A stretch of 64,000 nucleotides of DNA from Syngnathus acus. Taxonomy: Eukaryota; Chordata; Actinopteri; Syngnathiformes; Syngnathidae. The translations under genes and the position numbers were made by a program. Below, in pieces: positions 1 through 13,542 of this stretch (its first letter is position 1; each line of letters opens with the position of its first letter). The DNA lies in contig NC_051101.1 of the NCBI RefSeq assembly GCF_901709675.1, positions 3,032,501 through 3,096,500 of the forward strand, in the 5' to 3' direction. A model generated the notes under the pieces. That model did not search any database. It saw nothing but the letters and a program-made list of their open reading frames with translations, and was not told the DNA's origin.

Positions 1-691
1 CATGTTAATTACCATCCCACAAATTCATTTCATTTGTCGTATTGATTTTGTTAATCAACTGCCCATTACTAGCATTGCTTTAACTACATGTCCTTTCATT
101 GAACCACTTTTAAAAAGCTAATAAATTGGCTGAACAAAACGCTCATGCTGTCAAGCTATTATCTATCTATGTAAAATATTGACATAGATGAAACCAAAGG
201 ATATTGTCACTATAATTTTAATTTTCTTTCTGTTTTATTTTGTGAGTAATTAGGAAATACAGTATCTATAGCTGCATGCTAGTTTAGTTAAAAACATTTT
301 ACATTTCGACATTTAAAACACATTGAATTACTTCATGAGCCGATACTTGTGAAACAATACTTCACATTTATTTGAATTAGATTAACATAAAATGTGACGA
401 TGTACGTAAATATTCAGTCAATAATTCAGAATTTAGATCAAATAAGGAAATCCCGTTGTATGAGAATATATTGTGGAGCTCAAATTAAAACTACTTAAAA
501 CTTAATCATCAGATTATTACTATGAAATATTCTTAAAAATCACAACACGCGTCTTTCATAATCATTCCCGGTGACCAAATCCGAAGTGCGCCAGCATCAA
601 AATATGCACACACGCCATTATCAGCCCAATTAAAAATGAATGAAAAACAATTAAAAAAAATATATATCAAAAGGCTCCACCAGATGGTTAC

Positions 692-751
692 CTCATCACT
701 TGACTCGGGCATGACTTGGCGGCGTCCTCGTCGTGCGCCTTGTTCTGTCAC
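692..751 (-). other. possible isolated internal exon
   Basis: On the minus strand a good acceptor (pyrimidine-rich, ending GGACAG) and a good donor (GAG|GTAACC) bracket 60 bases with only one fully open frame, 20 codons long, rich in Arg and ending PESSDE. I do not recognise the product and see no convincing partner exons nearby, so this may be chance. Confidence 0.12.
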
Positions 752-1474
752 CTGTCCGGCACAACAGACACGCTGGGCCGAGCATTAACGCCGTACCACC
801 GATCCATCAACATCAGCCATCAAAGAGGCCGCCACTAACCGGGGAGACCTGCGCACTGTTCACAGAAGCAGCAGAGACGTGCTGCCGTGACCTCTGACCT
901 CTGAGCGGGGTTTTAATTCAATAAAGGAAATGGAATTAAGTAACAGTAGAAAAAATGGTTCTCGTTTTTTTTCTTTTTTTTTACGAGAGCGGATTGTCCG
1001 CTACCTCCTAGCATATTTACTCAGCGAGAACAAATGTGGGAAAGACATTGAAAGCGCCATTTGTATCTTTGCTGTCTCCATCTGTCAACCTTTGCGTTTA
1101 CACTGATACAGTCATGTGACCTCGGGTGTCACTTACGCACCGGCTGGAGCGCCCCAAGGTGACCCTTGCGCAACTTTCACACGCTTCTGCAGTTGGGAGC
1201 TGGCGAATACACACGCAAATTTGTTCATTATCACGCTGCCCTTTATTCCTTGAATAAACTCCATAAAAGTAGTCAGCTTTAATGAACAGCTCATTAACCT
1301 TTTTATTTTTCCTTTCTTTTTTCCCACCACACTGCAAAAAGTCTCCTGGGACGACGAGAAAGAGGGAAATGATCCTGCATGTCGTTGCTCTGCTGGGAAT
1401 ACAAAACTGGAGTTTGATCTAATAAAAGAATCATCCAGATGCAAACACCATATACATATAAATGCGTGTGTGTG

Positions 1475-1477
<3 letters not shown>

Positions 1478-1519
<42 letters not shown>

Positions 1520-1524
1520 GCATA

Positions 1525-1595
<71 letters not shown>

Positions 1596-1630
1596 TTATA
1601 TATATATATATTTATATATATTTATATATT
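1478..1630. repeat. compound TC / TA microsatellite
   Basis: A TC run is followed by about 130 bases of nearly pure TA repeat with a few interruptions (GCATATATG, TTTATATA). Overlapping open frames of Ile-Tyr repeats across it are artefacts of the repeat. Confidence 0.95.
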
Positions 1631-4600
1631 TATGTTTTATGTTTTATGTATTTGTTTTTGCTGGATCTATGTGCACCGTGTGGAACAGAGTTAAAATCTA
1701 ATGATTGCAGTGGTTGAAGGTCAGCGTGACCCTGAGAGTTAATTCAAAGTGTAATTGCACATTCCGGGGCTCTCTCATAAGAGTGGGCGCCGCATATTCA
1801 TAAATTTGCGCGTTTGTGTTTATGAGCTCACGACACGGCACGCCGATTGTGTGCTGAGGCCTTACAACAATATAACCCTGCCCCACAGCACAAGGTTAAT
1901 GATCAAATTTGACCCACCCGCTGGCAGATAGATCAGGAGATTATCCCGGCACTGTACGCGTGCACACACACGCGCACGAGTTCCACGAGTTACCATATGC
2001 ATGCCCTAATTAACAGCACAATAACAACACCATGCCTCGTCCAAACACAACTCAAGCTGTCATGTTCTAATTAATGCGTGTCGACAAAAGAAAGAGAAAT
2101 GTGTCGGATTTTCTATGCGTTACGCAGTCGTTGTTCATTTCTTTGTGAAAATACCGACGTATAATCTCATACGCCTTACCGGCAACTCATCTGTGTTCGG
2201 CACCGTCTCAACAGTGTTGGTCCTCTGTCGCATGTTTCCCAGCGCTCCTCTGCAACTCACTTTTTGGACTCTCTCTAACATAGTGCAATTCCCCGTCCTC
2301 ACATCGCCGCCTTAAATCTGCCCTTCCTCGTCTTTGCCATGGCGGCCTGTCGCCTGGCCGTAAGCGCCAGACCAGGTACGAGCGGTGCACAGCACTCACA
2401 CAGACACACACGCATGAAAAGACACACCGAGGTTAACGCGGAGACTTGAAGCTTGACAATAAAGTGTCAGCAGCTCTTAATTCAGAGTCCTGCACGGCGG
2501 TCCGATCCAACAGATTCCGACCGAGTCGCGCGGCGCTCGGCTAATGGCAGCGTGCCGGCCGCGCACAAGCTCAAAGTATGACAATAATACTTGCTGACGG
2601 AGTGGAGACATGTTGACATTGTGCGGTATGGAGGGAGGCGGGTAGATGTGTACAGTAACTTGTCATTTCTGAGGCCCCTTCTAAGAAAGATGACAGTAGA
2701 GGTCATCATCAAGTGTTTTCCGATGAAAGATGTGCTAATGAATGTGATCCACATCAATATTGCTCAGACCACAATCCGGATTAATTTAATTATTGCAACG
2801 AGGTGGATTCAGCTGAGTTGGTACCAGGTACCAAACAGATGGGGCAAGCCTCCGAGCGAGCTTGCATTTCACTTTGCTCTCTCACTCTTCCACCCAAAAC
2901 GTTCCCCCTGGCACCCTTCCGGGTCCCCATCCATTCGAGCCCCCTCCCCTGAGGTGAAACCTTACTCGTGGGTAAATTTAGCACACGGTGTGACCCAATG
3001 TTCAGTGACACACTTCCCCGATGTTCTCGCTTCTTCGGCGCTCATCCCTCCCGCGAGGCCCGTCGTTACTGAAAGATGGAGCTTGTTAGCCTTTCGTCCA
3101 AAACAATGACAAGTAATGTGACGTCGCGTCACAGCGGTGCGTCATTTCATTTCGACGCCCAAGCAACGGAGGGAGTGGGAAAGAGGGTGTCAAGTGGCCC
3201 GAGTATCACGTGAAGTTTTAATGGCTTAATCGCTCGCATGGCTGCGAAACATTTGGCAGGTGAACATTATCCCTTTGCTAGCATGTACCATTTGAGACTT
3301 ACGAGATCTATTTCACTACCGATGACAGCCTCGCCGCGTGCGAGCCGTCCCCTCGGAGAACCCTTGTTTTTATGACGGGTACAAAGTTTTTGTCCTCGTT
3401 GAGGTCGTCAACGCCTCTTGACAGAAAGCAATTTGCAATGCAAACATTTCGTTGCAAGTCTTATTTGAAAAATATTATGCTAAATTGGGCACCTCCGCAA
3501 AACTTGCTGACATGTAGCGCTGAATGACATGAGTACGTTACTTAATATTTTCAGATTTGTTTTGATAATATTTATAAATATAATCAAAGCGACAGTTGTT
3601 TTGAAGTCGAGCTTAGCTTTTAAGCAACAGGAACAGAAAATCCTTTTCTCCTGTCACTACGAGCACCAAGTTATCAAAACTTATTTCTACTTTTGTACAG
3701 TAGAGTCTTAACTTATTTATTTTGACTTAATTACAAGACTTGAATCAGTACTTCTATTCGTACAATAATCTTTTTACCCACAAAATTCTGTACTTATATC
3801 CATACTTACATAAGTAGGGTGTTTATATTTTAGTTTAGTGCTATTTTAGTTTTTTTTACACTGATGTAACCTGAATTTTTGCACAAGTCACTCATTTATG
3901 CTAACGCGGTCGTTAGCATCTAAAATACACATATCAAGTGCTTATACAACTACGTAAAAAACTGATTTTATTGCACTGTATTTAATGAAAACTGCCCGGG
4001 AGTATGATTTACTTTCAGGGTTAAATTATATTAACACTTTTCAATTTCAGTCACTGGGGAAATACAAGTAGTCGTTGCATTCTTCCGGATCAGCATCCGC
4101 CTGTAGCACCTCTGCATATAAACCCTCAAATCCTTCAAGCCTCTGTTTTCCTCTCGCAGGCAAACGTTGTATCATAGCAGCCGTGCTTGTGTAAATATTT
4201 CTACAATGGTTTCTACAATTTCAACGTGGTACCAAATGCCTGTCACTGCTAAACCAGGAAATACCACCCTTATATAAATCTTAAAAAAAAAAAAAGCAAG
4301 CAAAACCCGAGGATATTGTGACATGACTTCACCTCCGAATACGCCTCGTAACCTGTCTGCTCAGGTTTCCCGCATTTTGGTACTTATATGCGCCGACACG
4401 TGAAAACAGCCGGCAGCTTGCGGAGACGCGCGTGTGGCAGAAGACGAGGAACTTAAGGACATTCACTTAAGGATCTGCAATGCAAAGAGGGCCCAGATAA
4501 GAGCTTAGGGGGACGCCATAAATTCAAACGACGGTTTGCGTTCATCAGGGAAGCATTTCATAACACTGAGAATGACACGGCCCAAAAAATGAAATACATG

Positions 4601-5205
4601 CATGAAAAAATAAAACAGCCGGACAAGGAATGTTTTTGCACCGAGGAAGTGTGAATGATAAAATGGAAGAGATGGAGGGGGAAAGGGGTGCAACAGGTGC
4701 GTCTGTGGCAGAGATGCAAGAGCTGGAGGAGCGCCAGAGAAGAACAGGCAAGCATGAAGGTAGAAGATGTGCAAAGACCTACCAAGGTCTGTTGGTATCT
4801 CAGAGCCTTCCTTTGCGATGCATCTGTAGCCATTGACACGCTGTCAGTGATCCAAAAATAACCTCGCCGGACGCCCCAGCATTTCCACTGGCATGGCCCA
4901 CCAACTTGCAACGAGCTCCACGCACTCCGACACACACACAGCGTTCAAGTTAAAGGCACACGCAATCCACCACCATCCGTTTCACTCCCCATTTAGAAAA
5001 ACACACACACTTCCAAGGCAAAGGGGGACGCTGGTGGTCTTGGTGGTGGTCTTCAGGTGGTCCAGAGGCCGTGGGTGGGTGGGGATATCCAGCGTGGGCC
5101 GCGGAAACGACAGGCTGAGAGAAATCAGACTGGCGGACAAAGCAGAGCAAAGCCATCTGATGAGGCAGCGAAGGACACTTTCCTTTATTAGAACTGCAGA
5201 CACTT

Positions 5206-5206
<1 letters not shown>

Positions 5207-5246
<40 letters not shown>
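5207..5246. repeat. CA microsatellite
   Basis: Uninterrupted CA dinucleotide repeat of about 20 units in intergenic DNA. Confidence 0.95.
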
Positions 5247-5249
<3 letters not shown>

Positions 5250-8044
5250 TGCACCCGCCCTGCCAGCCGGCCATTAGAGGTGTATGCCGGATGGACATAG
5301 TTCGTTTGGAGGGGGGGGAGAGGGGGTTCGGGGTATAGTGGAGTGGGGGGGTTAATGGAAGGGCAGCCCCTCTCCCCCATAGGGCTGCCCCTGCAACGTG
5401 AGCAGGAAGGCACACGACACCCCTATGACAGCTCACGTCTTATCAGCCTATGATGCGAGGACAATCCCCGTAACGCTTAAATGCCACGTCAATAAATCAT
5501 ATGGAAGCTCGGACAGTGCAAAGCGGGAAAGCTAACGGGTGCTTGTTGTTTTGAGGGTCACCACAAGGAATCGTTACAGGCGCAGTTTTTAGAACTGATG
5601 CTCTTCCTGAGGAAAAATATTTTTGGGACCGAGAATTGAACTCACACCGTCTTGACAGAATACAGTGAACCCTTTAAATTCTAAAAAGGTCACATACTGG
5701 GACACTATTTCCAAATGTGATTTGTTTTTACTCAATTTATTGCCAACCCGAGTCAGACTCTTGTCAGGTCAGGTGACTCGAGTCCCCCACCTCAAATGAG
5801 TTTGACCCTGGAAGGGATGCACGGTAATTGACTTGGTATTATTTCCAATGGGCAAATTGTTCCAAAATACCAACACCACAAAGGTCGGCCAGCTTCCCAG
5901 AATGGATCACGTTTGACCTTGGAGGTTGCTCCGCGGGCTGCTGAGACAACATCCTTGAACATGTGTGTGCGTGTTGTGTGCCACCATCATGACAACAACA
6001 AAGTCACAGACACATGCAGATCCAGATCCCCCTTAACCCTGTCCCGCTTTGTGGTCCACACGCCGGCGCATATCAACCTAATCTCACAGCTCCACGGCAG
6101 GCCACAGGAAAACGTATTACTCGGACCGCCGCTCGCAGTGCGTGCACACGCATGCGACTGTGTGTGTGTGCGTCAAAGGGGAATGACTCCGGACAGCTGG
6201 CCTGGGCCTCCATCTGATACACTCTGAATATTATCACCGAGTGGCGGGAATGACATACGCCGTCCGGGGGCATGGAGAGACCTGAGCGCAGCGGGATAGC
6301 GGGTGGGGTAGTTACACTACACCTGAGTGCGGCGAGGACACGCCGTAACGCAACAACACACACAAACACAGCAACAAGGCGGATCGTATGCAGAGGAGGG
6401 CATGTGAGCGGCGTGTCAGAAAAGTTCCGGGACTGGTGTCACAAAGGTCATGTTTCAAATCCAAACGACAAGTTTTCTCATTTGGAGTAAACCCCCTGGA
6501 GTCTAATGCCATTAGCGCCATTCTCCATCTCATTCTCCCTGGATCCTCCGTAGCATGGTTGTCACAGGCATCAACTCAACTCATTCACAGCCAATCAATT
6601 TGCTAAATGCCTCTGACAATGTTGACATTGCTGTGGATTCGAGTTCAGCACAGCTTTTGAGTCGAGGGTGACTCTCGCCTTGCCACGTCAATTACAAGGG
6701 ACAGAAATGGACTAGTTTGAGCACGTAAAAGCTAGCAGGCTAACCGCTAACATGTTTTGGTCAAAACCACAAGGGCTACTTCCTGCTTATGTCTAAGAAT
6801 TGTGGGAAATGTAGCCCTATTAGCTAATTAGACCGGGGCAAGGAAAACACGAGCTTCCAAAACCTGCCGGGTCCGCGCAAAAAAGTTGGAGAGTGCATGT
6901 ATTGAAGGATAGCATTTAGCATTAGCTTAGAAGACCTGTCCTGGAACTTTTCTGACTCGCCTTGTTCACACCAGTGGAAAAAAAACTAAAAGAAACAAAG
7001 TTGTTGATAAACATTAGCTTGTTTATTGTCAGGAAGACTTGGCAGTCATTAGCGATGACAGAAATAACCCCCCCTCCCATCTCAGCACAAGAGTTTGGCA
7101 GCAAATCACATCCTCTCTCTGCACGGTGACCTCGTCGTCATTCTTTTACTATCGTTACAACGCAACATCCAAGAAGAGCACGTACTTTCAAAGCCTCTTT
7201 GGTGACAAATCAATACTGCTTCGTAGTATCTTTCTCCACAACACTGTAACCAAACGCACGTTGCCTCATTGTGGCTTTTCTGGGAAACATCAATGAACAT
7301 CCAGCATTGACAAATGCTGGATGTCTGAGTCGAGGGGGGAGCGCTTCAATACACTGTGATAATAACCAGCTTTTTTTTTTATCTGCATATTTCCTGAAAC
7401 TTTTTGGAAGACACGAGATGTACATTGGTCACTGTATCACATAGGATGACATAACAGAAAATATAAACGCTAAAAGGTTGAGTAGGGGTGTCGCTAAATG
7501 CGTGTCACCCCCCTTGGAGGGGAGCGTGATTAGGTGTCAGCGTAAAGTTCAAAGTTCACACTGGAGGTGGGAGGCTACGGTTAAAAGAGAAATATTTACA
7601 ACACAAACATCTTCAAGTAAAAGCCATGTCAGAGGGATTCAACTGAATAAAAGGTGACATGTGAGTAGGAAACATTTTGGAATGCTGGAGAACCTCCTAT
7701 TTGGAGAGGAGGAAGGGGGAAAAAAAACCTGCTGCACCAACCTCGTTGCTCAATGCTGCCCTCTGCCTTTCACTACTGTACACTGCAACATGACAACCGA
7801 CGCTGAAGCTGCTGAACAAATACATTAAAATGCGAGGGGGTTAATTTACAAAATCCTTAAAAAATACATTTGTACAAAACAAAACTAAAATAGATCTGTG
7901 TAGAAAATACCATTTTACAATAATACCCAGAAGAGGGATGAATACCCTCGACACAGAATTGTGAATGCTGTGAGATGTCAAACATGCAGACTTTTGCTGA
8001 GGGAGCATTAACACAGAAATTGTGAATGAGTAAATGTTTGGAAG

Positions 8045-8047
<3 letters not shown>

Positions 8048-8119
<72 letters not shown>
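8048..8119. repeat. TG microsatellite
   Basis: About 35 uninterrupted TG units, lying just downstream of the casp2 stop codon (in the probable 3' UTR or flank, where it reads CA on the sense strand). Confidence 0.95.
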
Positions 8120-8120
<1 letters not shown>

Positions 8121-8213
8121 AGCTTGTAACGCTGGAATGCAAAAGTGTGTGACAGTAATACGCTTGGAATGAGGGGACGTGTGAACACACTAGTGTGCGT
8201 GTGTGTAAGTGCA

Positions 8214-11200
8214 TTATGAAGAATGGGGCTGGTATTTGGGAAAAAGGTAGAGGTCTTTGCACAGCGAGCTGGTGAACTCGGACATCTCTTTGCAGCGATG
8301 GTGGGGCGTGCCGGGGGCGTAACCCTCGCGCTCTTTGATCCGCCCGTTGACCTGCGGACCCCAATAGCGAATGATCGACTTTGCGATGACATATCGAAGT
8401 CACAAGATGGCAGCGACGGAAGCAGAAATGTACCTGCACCAGGATGTCAGCCATGTGTGTGTCTCTGGCGTGGAGGCGGAGGGTAGAGTTGAGCTCCTGG
8501 ATGAACCAGGATCCTCGCTTGGTGTTGCGCATGGCCGCCGTGCCTTTAAAAGAGCAAAGCAAACACGAGCGGCTTCATAACACTAGACCACGATGAGAAG
8601 GCAACTGCGACGCAGCGGCAAACAAACGCTGCTTAATGTGTTTGTGCTTAATGTTTTGTCGGGTACATGCGCCGACGGTAAAGAGAGAAAGGTGTCTGAA
8701 AAGATTGTGAAGCAAAGGGAATCCCAGCAGAGAGACAACAAATAACAGCTGTAATGTTGCGGAATGCGTTTACAGGAAGGTGTCAACACGAGTGAGACAA
8801 GCGGGCCCAGAGGAACCGCTGAGCCGCAACCGAGCGCATTCCAGAACGCTTATTGATTAGTATGTCTTCAGAAAGAGTTTCTACAGACGCCCGACTGATT
8901 TAATTGGCCAATAGTAGCTCTTTCAAAAGTCTGGATCTGCTAAAGTCAGAGGATTTTTTTTTTGGGAAATAAATGTTTTATTTTTTTTGTTTACACATTA
9001 ACATATTAGAACTAAAGACAAGAGTGACATTCAAACATATTGGAAAAGTCCGATAGTCGATGAACTTGCCGATTAATATAAAATAATAATGACTAAAATT
9101 ATTCACATTTTTTTTAAAAAAGCTAATATTAGCCAATTCAATCAGTTGGTTGACTAATCCGTCAAGCCCTATTTGTGGTCAATATTTTCCCCCAGAATTT
9201 AAATCTAATTAAGGGGCATCCAAATGAAAAGGATTGCCTGCATTTTTAATTAAACGAGTGTATCAATTAATGGACGAAGGGATGTGCCACAGCAAGAAAG
9301 GCGCTCAGGGCAAGTGAAGTTCCCAGCTAAGGCCAAAAAGGAATATCCAAAAAAGGGACAAACTTACAAATGGTCTGACCTTTGAGAGAGGCATAGCCGC
9401 ATATCATGTCAGACCGCTGGGGCAGTTTAATCCTGGGCAGTCCTAAGTCCCCTCCCTGTCTGGCACCGGCGCCCCTGGGACCTTCTCGCCCGGCGTCCCG
9501 CTGTTCACAGCTGGGTGAGCTGCTCCTTCCTGGCCCATCCACCTGCTCCACTCCGCAGTCCAGGTCCTCTGTGAGACGGCAATGACTTGTATTAAGACAC
9601 TTGTCATTTCAGTGAGAGATGTTTTTTTTTTTTTCCATCTGACTGCAGATGAAGGGGACGAGCACACCTAATGATATTGGCAGCACACCTGCGGTGTCGG
9701 GCGAGTACGAAGAGGGCCACGCTGTACTAATTGCGGAGACTCCCGAGGGGTCGGCAGATTTGTGCTAGGCGTCATTAGCCTTGTTGCGGCATCGGGGCTG
9801 AGCCTAATTGACCGCACAGTCGAAGATGATTAACTTCACCGTGCATTGTTATTTATTTTTTTACAACAAAGTGGTTCTTTTTGCTCAGTTCTTTGTTTGT
9901 AACTTCTGGCTACACTCTTTTTTTTTTTTTTTTTTTTAAATCATCATGGTAAACTTTGACATATTGTACATTTAGAAATGGGCACCATGTTAATTTTAAA
10001 TCAATAAGCCTAAGTATTGACCTTCTGTTTTAATTTTTTTAGCAAATCACACTGAGTGGTGAGCTATTTTTCGAAGAGCCATGGGCTACTTATGTTGTCC
10101 TTGGGACTATCTAGAACAGGCTGGCACAATTTTTTTTATCTTTATAGAAAATACCTTCTTGAAGCCTCAACTTTTTAAAACCACCTTCAAAGCGGTTTTC
10201 GTCCGGAGCTTAATGCCAACAGATGATTAAAAGAATAAAACACCAAATGAAATCAATAAGACACCGACTATCATAGTTAAGTGATGAATAAAACACAGAG
10301 TTGGCAATTCTTTCCGCGCGCTCCAAGACCGACAAGCAACAGTGTTTTTTTAAGAAACGATTTACACAATTTCAATTGCGTATGCATAGACGGAAGCCGC
10401 AACGTTACACCAAATGTCAGACTGAACCGATTCAGAATGTTAATGTGGAAGATCTCAATTATGCTACTCATCTCATCAAGTCCTATTTGATCTTTTTAGG
10501 ACTTTATATGTGGCATGCCAACGTGTTCTGCATGTCGCCTTCCTTACCTCCTCTGCAGGCCTGGATGAAAAACATCTTTGGTTTGTTCTGCAGCAGCGGG
10601 CAGCGCACGTTGTCAAAGGCCTCAAACACCCACTGAAGCTAAATATGAACACGTGACATAATGTGGGTGGCAGGTTAGATGTCAACATCAAGTTTTCCCT
10701 CAGTGTTGTTCAAGATGACAGCACACCTGCAGGAGCTGGCCGTCTGTGCCGTACACGGCACCTTCTACGCCGTGGGAGAGGAGACAAACCACGCAGCTGT
10801 TCACCGAGCGGTGCTCCGGACGCCGGCGGAAGCTCTCGATGCTGGTTCTCATTTCCTGGGGAAAATAAAGAGGGCAAAATGTTCAATTTGGGGTGCGGTG
10901 GAGGGTGAAGCAGCGCGGGCGAGACGGTGTCACCTCAGCCGTCAGGTCTCTGCGGAGCGTCACCGCGTAGTCCAGATCTGTGAAAAGCTCGCTGAGCACA
11001 TCGTAGTCCACCTCGCCGCCCTTCCTGGGGTCCAGGTCGGGTGGGTCAAACGTCATATTGCTGATCACCAGGGCTAAACCACGTGGGGATGAGGTCATTG
11101 CATAGGACTGCAACACAGGGGGGAGGGACATTCATATTACACAACTATTACCTCAAAATGTTTTTCTAAATCAGAGAAATTGATTATTTTACAGGACATT

Positions 11201-13477
11201 TAAAAAAATAAATAAAAATAAGAACATCATTGACAAGACCAGTTGTGGACTCTGGCATGTAAAGTATGGGCAGATTTTTTTCTTTTTATAAAATATTATG
11301 TAAAATGGTTTTCTACTTTGGAATGAATGGTGTGTCAAGCGTTGACGTTTGTATGGGCAATTAGCACCCCCTTGTGGAGTATCAAGAAAAGCCAGAAGTC
11401 GACACTAAATAATTTCACTAGCTAAGCCCTAACATAAAAGAAAGCAAGCACAATTCGAAACAAAAACAAAAGTTTTCTAATTCATTTATGCACTGCTTGA
11501 TTCATGTTTTATTTCTTTTCAATTTGTTAATCTTAATTATCCTTTTGCTGACTCGCCAGGACCACCACTGGACATGCCAGAGTATTATAACAGTATCTAT
11601 GATTCATTCAATTTAGATATATCTGCTTTTTTTTTTTTTAACTGAGCCACATTGACAGCCTGCATCCTTGCCTTACCCTGAGGCATTGTGAGAGGTAGAG
11701 GTCATGCGTGCAAGGGAGGACGGGAGTGGTGATGGGACTATCTGCATCCAAGCTGTACTCCATAAATTCTGAAAACAATGCACAAAATGTTGCACTTCAA
11801 TACAAATAATATATATTATTTAATAGAATAATATTTAACATAATATAAAAAACATTCTACCCATCTTTTCAAGTTAAATAATTGTAAACAAAGTTTTGGA
11901 TTGTATAAGAGTAAGCAAAAAATGTCTTATGTTGTTACATCGCACCGGCAGCTTTAAGGAGATAAAGTCGCTACTACAAGCCTGCACATGAGTCACTCAC
12001 AAGGTGTGGCACCCGCGCTCCCTTTCAGTAATATGATACCTAAAAAATTAACCCGCAGAATATCCCGAGTAGTCCCAGAAGTTTTATTTAATCACTCATA
12101 TCCGGAATCTTGACAAGAGTGTGTCTACAAAAACAGAAAAATATTGACATGAGAAACATTAGTGATGCGTCACATCTCACCGTGCGTCCTGGCTCGTTTT
12201 GCTACGGTTTCTTCCTGAGTGGCAAGTGGAAGAGAGGAGTCGCTATATCTCTGAAAGGAAGACAGACTGAGTTCAATGCACCCAAGTCAAATGTAGACTG
12301 CCTTCATTTGGCAAGCGGAGTCAATTGTCGCCTCCACCGACCACACAATGGATTAAGAAAACTATTGCCTGAATTCGCTCTTTTTTTTATTTTATATTAG
12401 CTGATTTTGTGGCCAAAGTGAAAAAATTATTACTTTGGTCTCTCTTGGTGGAATTTTGGTGTTACATGGGTTCCTGATTGTGTACATGCTAGATGCATGC
12501 TGTTGGTGCTTTATGATCCTCTTTGTTGCCGCCCTCTTCTGGCTTCTACCTGCGATCACAAGCACCTTTTATAGACATTGGTCCTTATCGCCTGAAAATA
12601 GCAGGGCTTCACTGTAGCCTGCATTGCAGCTTTATTGAAATAAATAATCTAACTAAACATTTATAATTGCTCACTTTACTGCAGCCAATTTGTTGACTTC
12701 ATTTCGCAACGTAAATGGAGCAAATGTCCCAGCAAAGGCACAGCTGTGCAGGTACCTCTCGTGTAAAGGCTGGCGAGTGACTTTGCTCAATTACGTGCCG
12801 GCCACTTAATCATTCACAAGAGTATCAAGAGTGAAGCTCAGGTGGCTCACCTCTCTCCTCCTCTCTGATGTCTGCATTAGCTGCCATCCTGCCCGTCCTT
12901 CACGCTCCTCATCAGGTTGGAAACCCTGTGAGCATACAAATCACTTAGATTATTAGAATTGACGGATTGCCCGATTTAACGCTCACTCACTTGCGCCTCC
13001 TTCTCCTGCGATTGCGTGACCAGCTCGCACAGGTGTCGCTGCTCGGTTTCTCGGAGCGCCGAGCAGAAGCTGCTGAAGGCTCGCGGCCCTCGCTTGGGAA
13101 GGAGCAACAGCAGACGCAAGCTTCGTTTCTGGGACGTTTGCTCGGCCTAAGGAAAATGTCCATTGGGAGACATGAGAGTAAAACTGGCTCCTCCCTTCTG
13201 TATGCACAGTAGCCGGTTTTTTAGGGCACCAGTGTTTACTTTGCATATTAAGTGACGAAATCCACTGATGCCTCTTTTGAAAGGTTTACTATTTCCGTCA
13301 CAGTGAAAGGATCTGATAAAAACACAAACATACCAGGATGCCCTCAGCCATACTGTCGGTGAGGATGTTGTCCTGAAGCAGAAACTGAATGAGAAGCTCA
13401 TCCACCACCAGCTGCCTGCAGAGAGAAGCACTCCGCAGAGCTACCCGGTCCCTCTCCAGCATGCCACACTCCCGCAT
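8214..13477 (-). CDS. casp2: caspase-2
   Basis: Initiator cysteine protease of the intrinsic and PIDDosome apoptosis route. Exons read on minus: 13334-13477, 12991-13146, possibly 12851-12925, about 11680-11770, 10934-11107, 10727-10855, 10548-10632, 9380-9568, 8434-8543, 8214-8351. The first two encode a CARD (ends [19 protein letters not shown]). The protease domain shows the catalytic histidine in SHGVEG, the catalytic cysteine in FIQACRGG, the p20/p10 linker with cleavable acidic motifs, then [25 protein letters not shown] and the family C-terminus [10 protein letters not shown]...LYLFPKY. ATG at 13477 lies four bases after an acceptor, so a non-coding first exon should sit upstream (about 13.8-14.0 kb). 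The CARD-to-p20 linker cannot be joined in one frame unambiguously (see findings). Orthology is strong from motifs and from gstk1 nearby, as in human 7q34. Confidence 0.95.
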
Positions 13478-13520
13478 CTTGCTAGAATATACACACACGT
13501 TGCATTGTTATGTTTTTTTT

Positions 13521-13542
13521 GGGGGGGGGGGGGGGGGGGGGG
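13521..13542. repeat. poly-G tract
   Basis: Run of 22 G in or just upstream of the first casp2 intron; its length is probably unreliable in the assembly. Confidence 0.9.

Larger units (their letters stand above)
1..8213. other. gene-poor intergenic region
   Basis: I see no supportable protein-coding gene here. Open frames are short, lack homology I can recognise, and many run through low-complexity DNA. The stretch is AT-rich at the left end and holds a TC/TA microsatellite at about 1478-1630, a CA repeat near 5207-5246 and assorted single-copy sequence. One 60-base segment on the minus strand (692-751) looks like a possible internal exon and is listed separately. The right end is the downstream flank and probable 3' UTR of casp2. 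Confidence 0.5.

Noticed and set aside
1439-1717. Overlapping open frames of Ile/Tyr repeats
   Set aside because: They are translations of the TA microsatellite.
2591-3109. 172-codon plus-strand frame
   Set aside because: No motif, no splice context, composition typical of chance frames.
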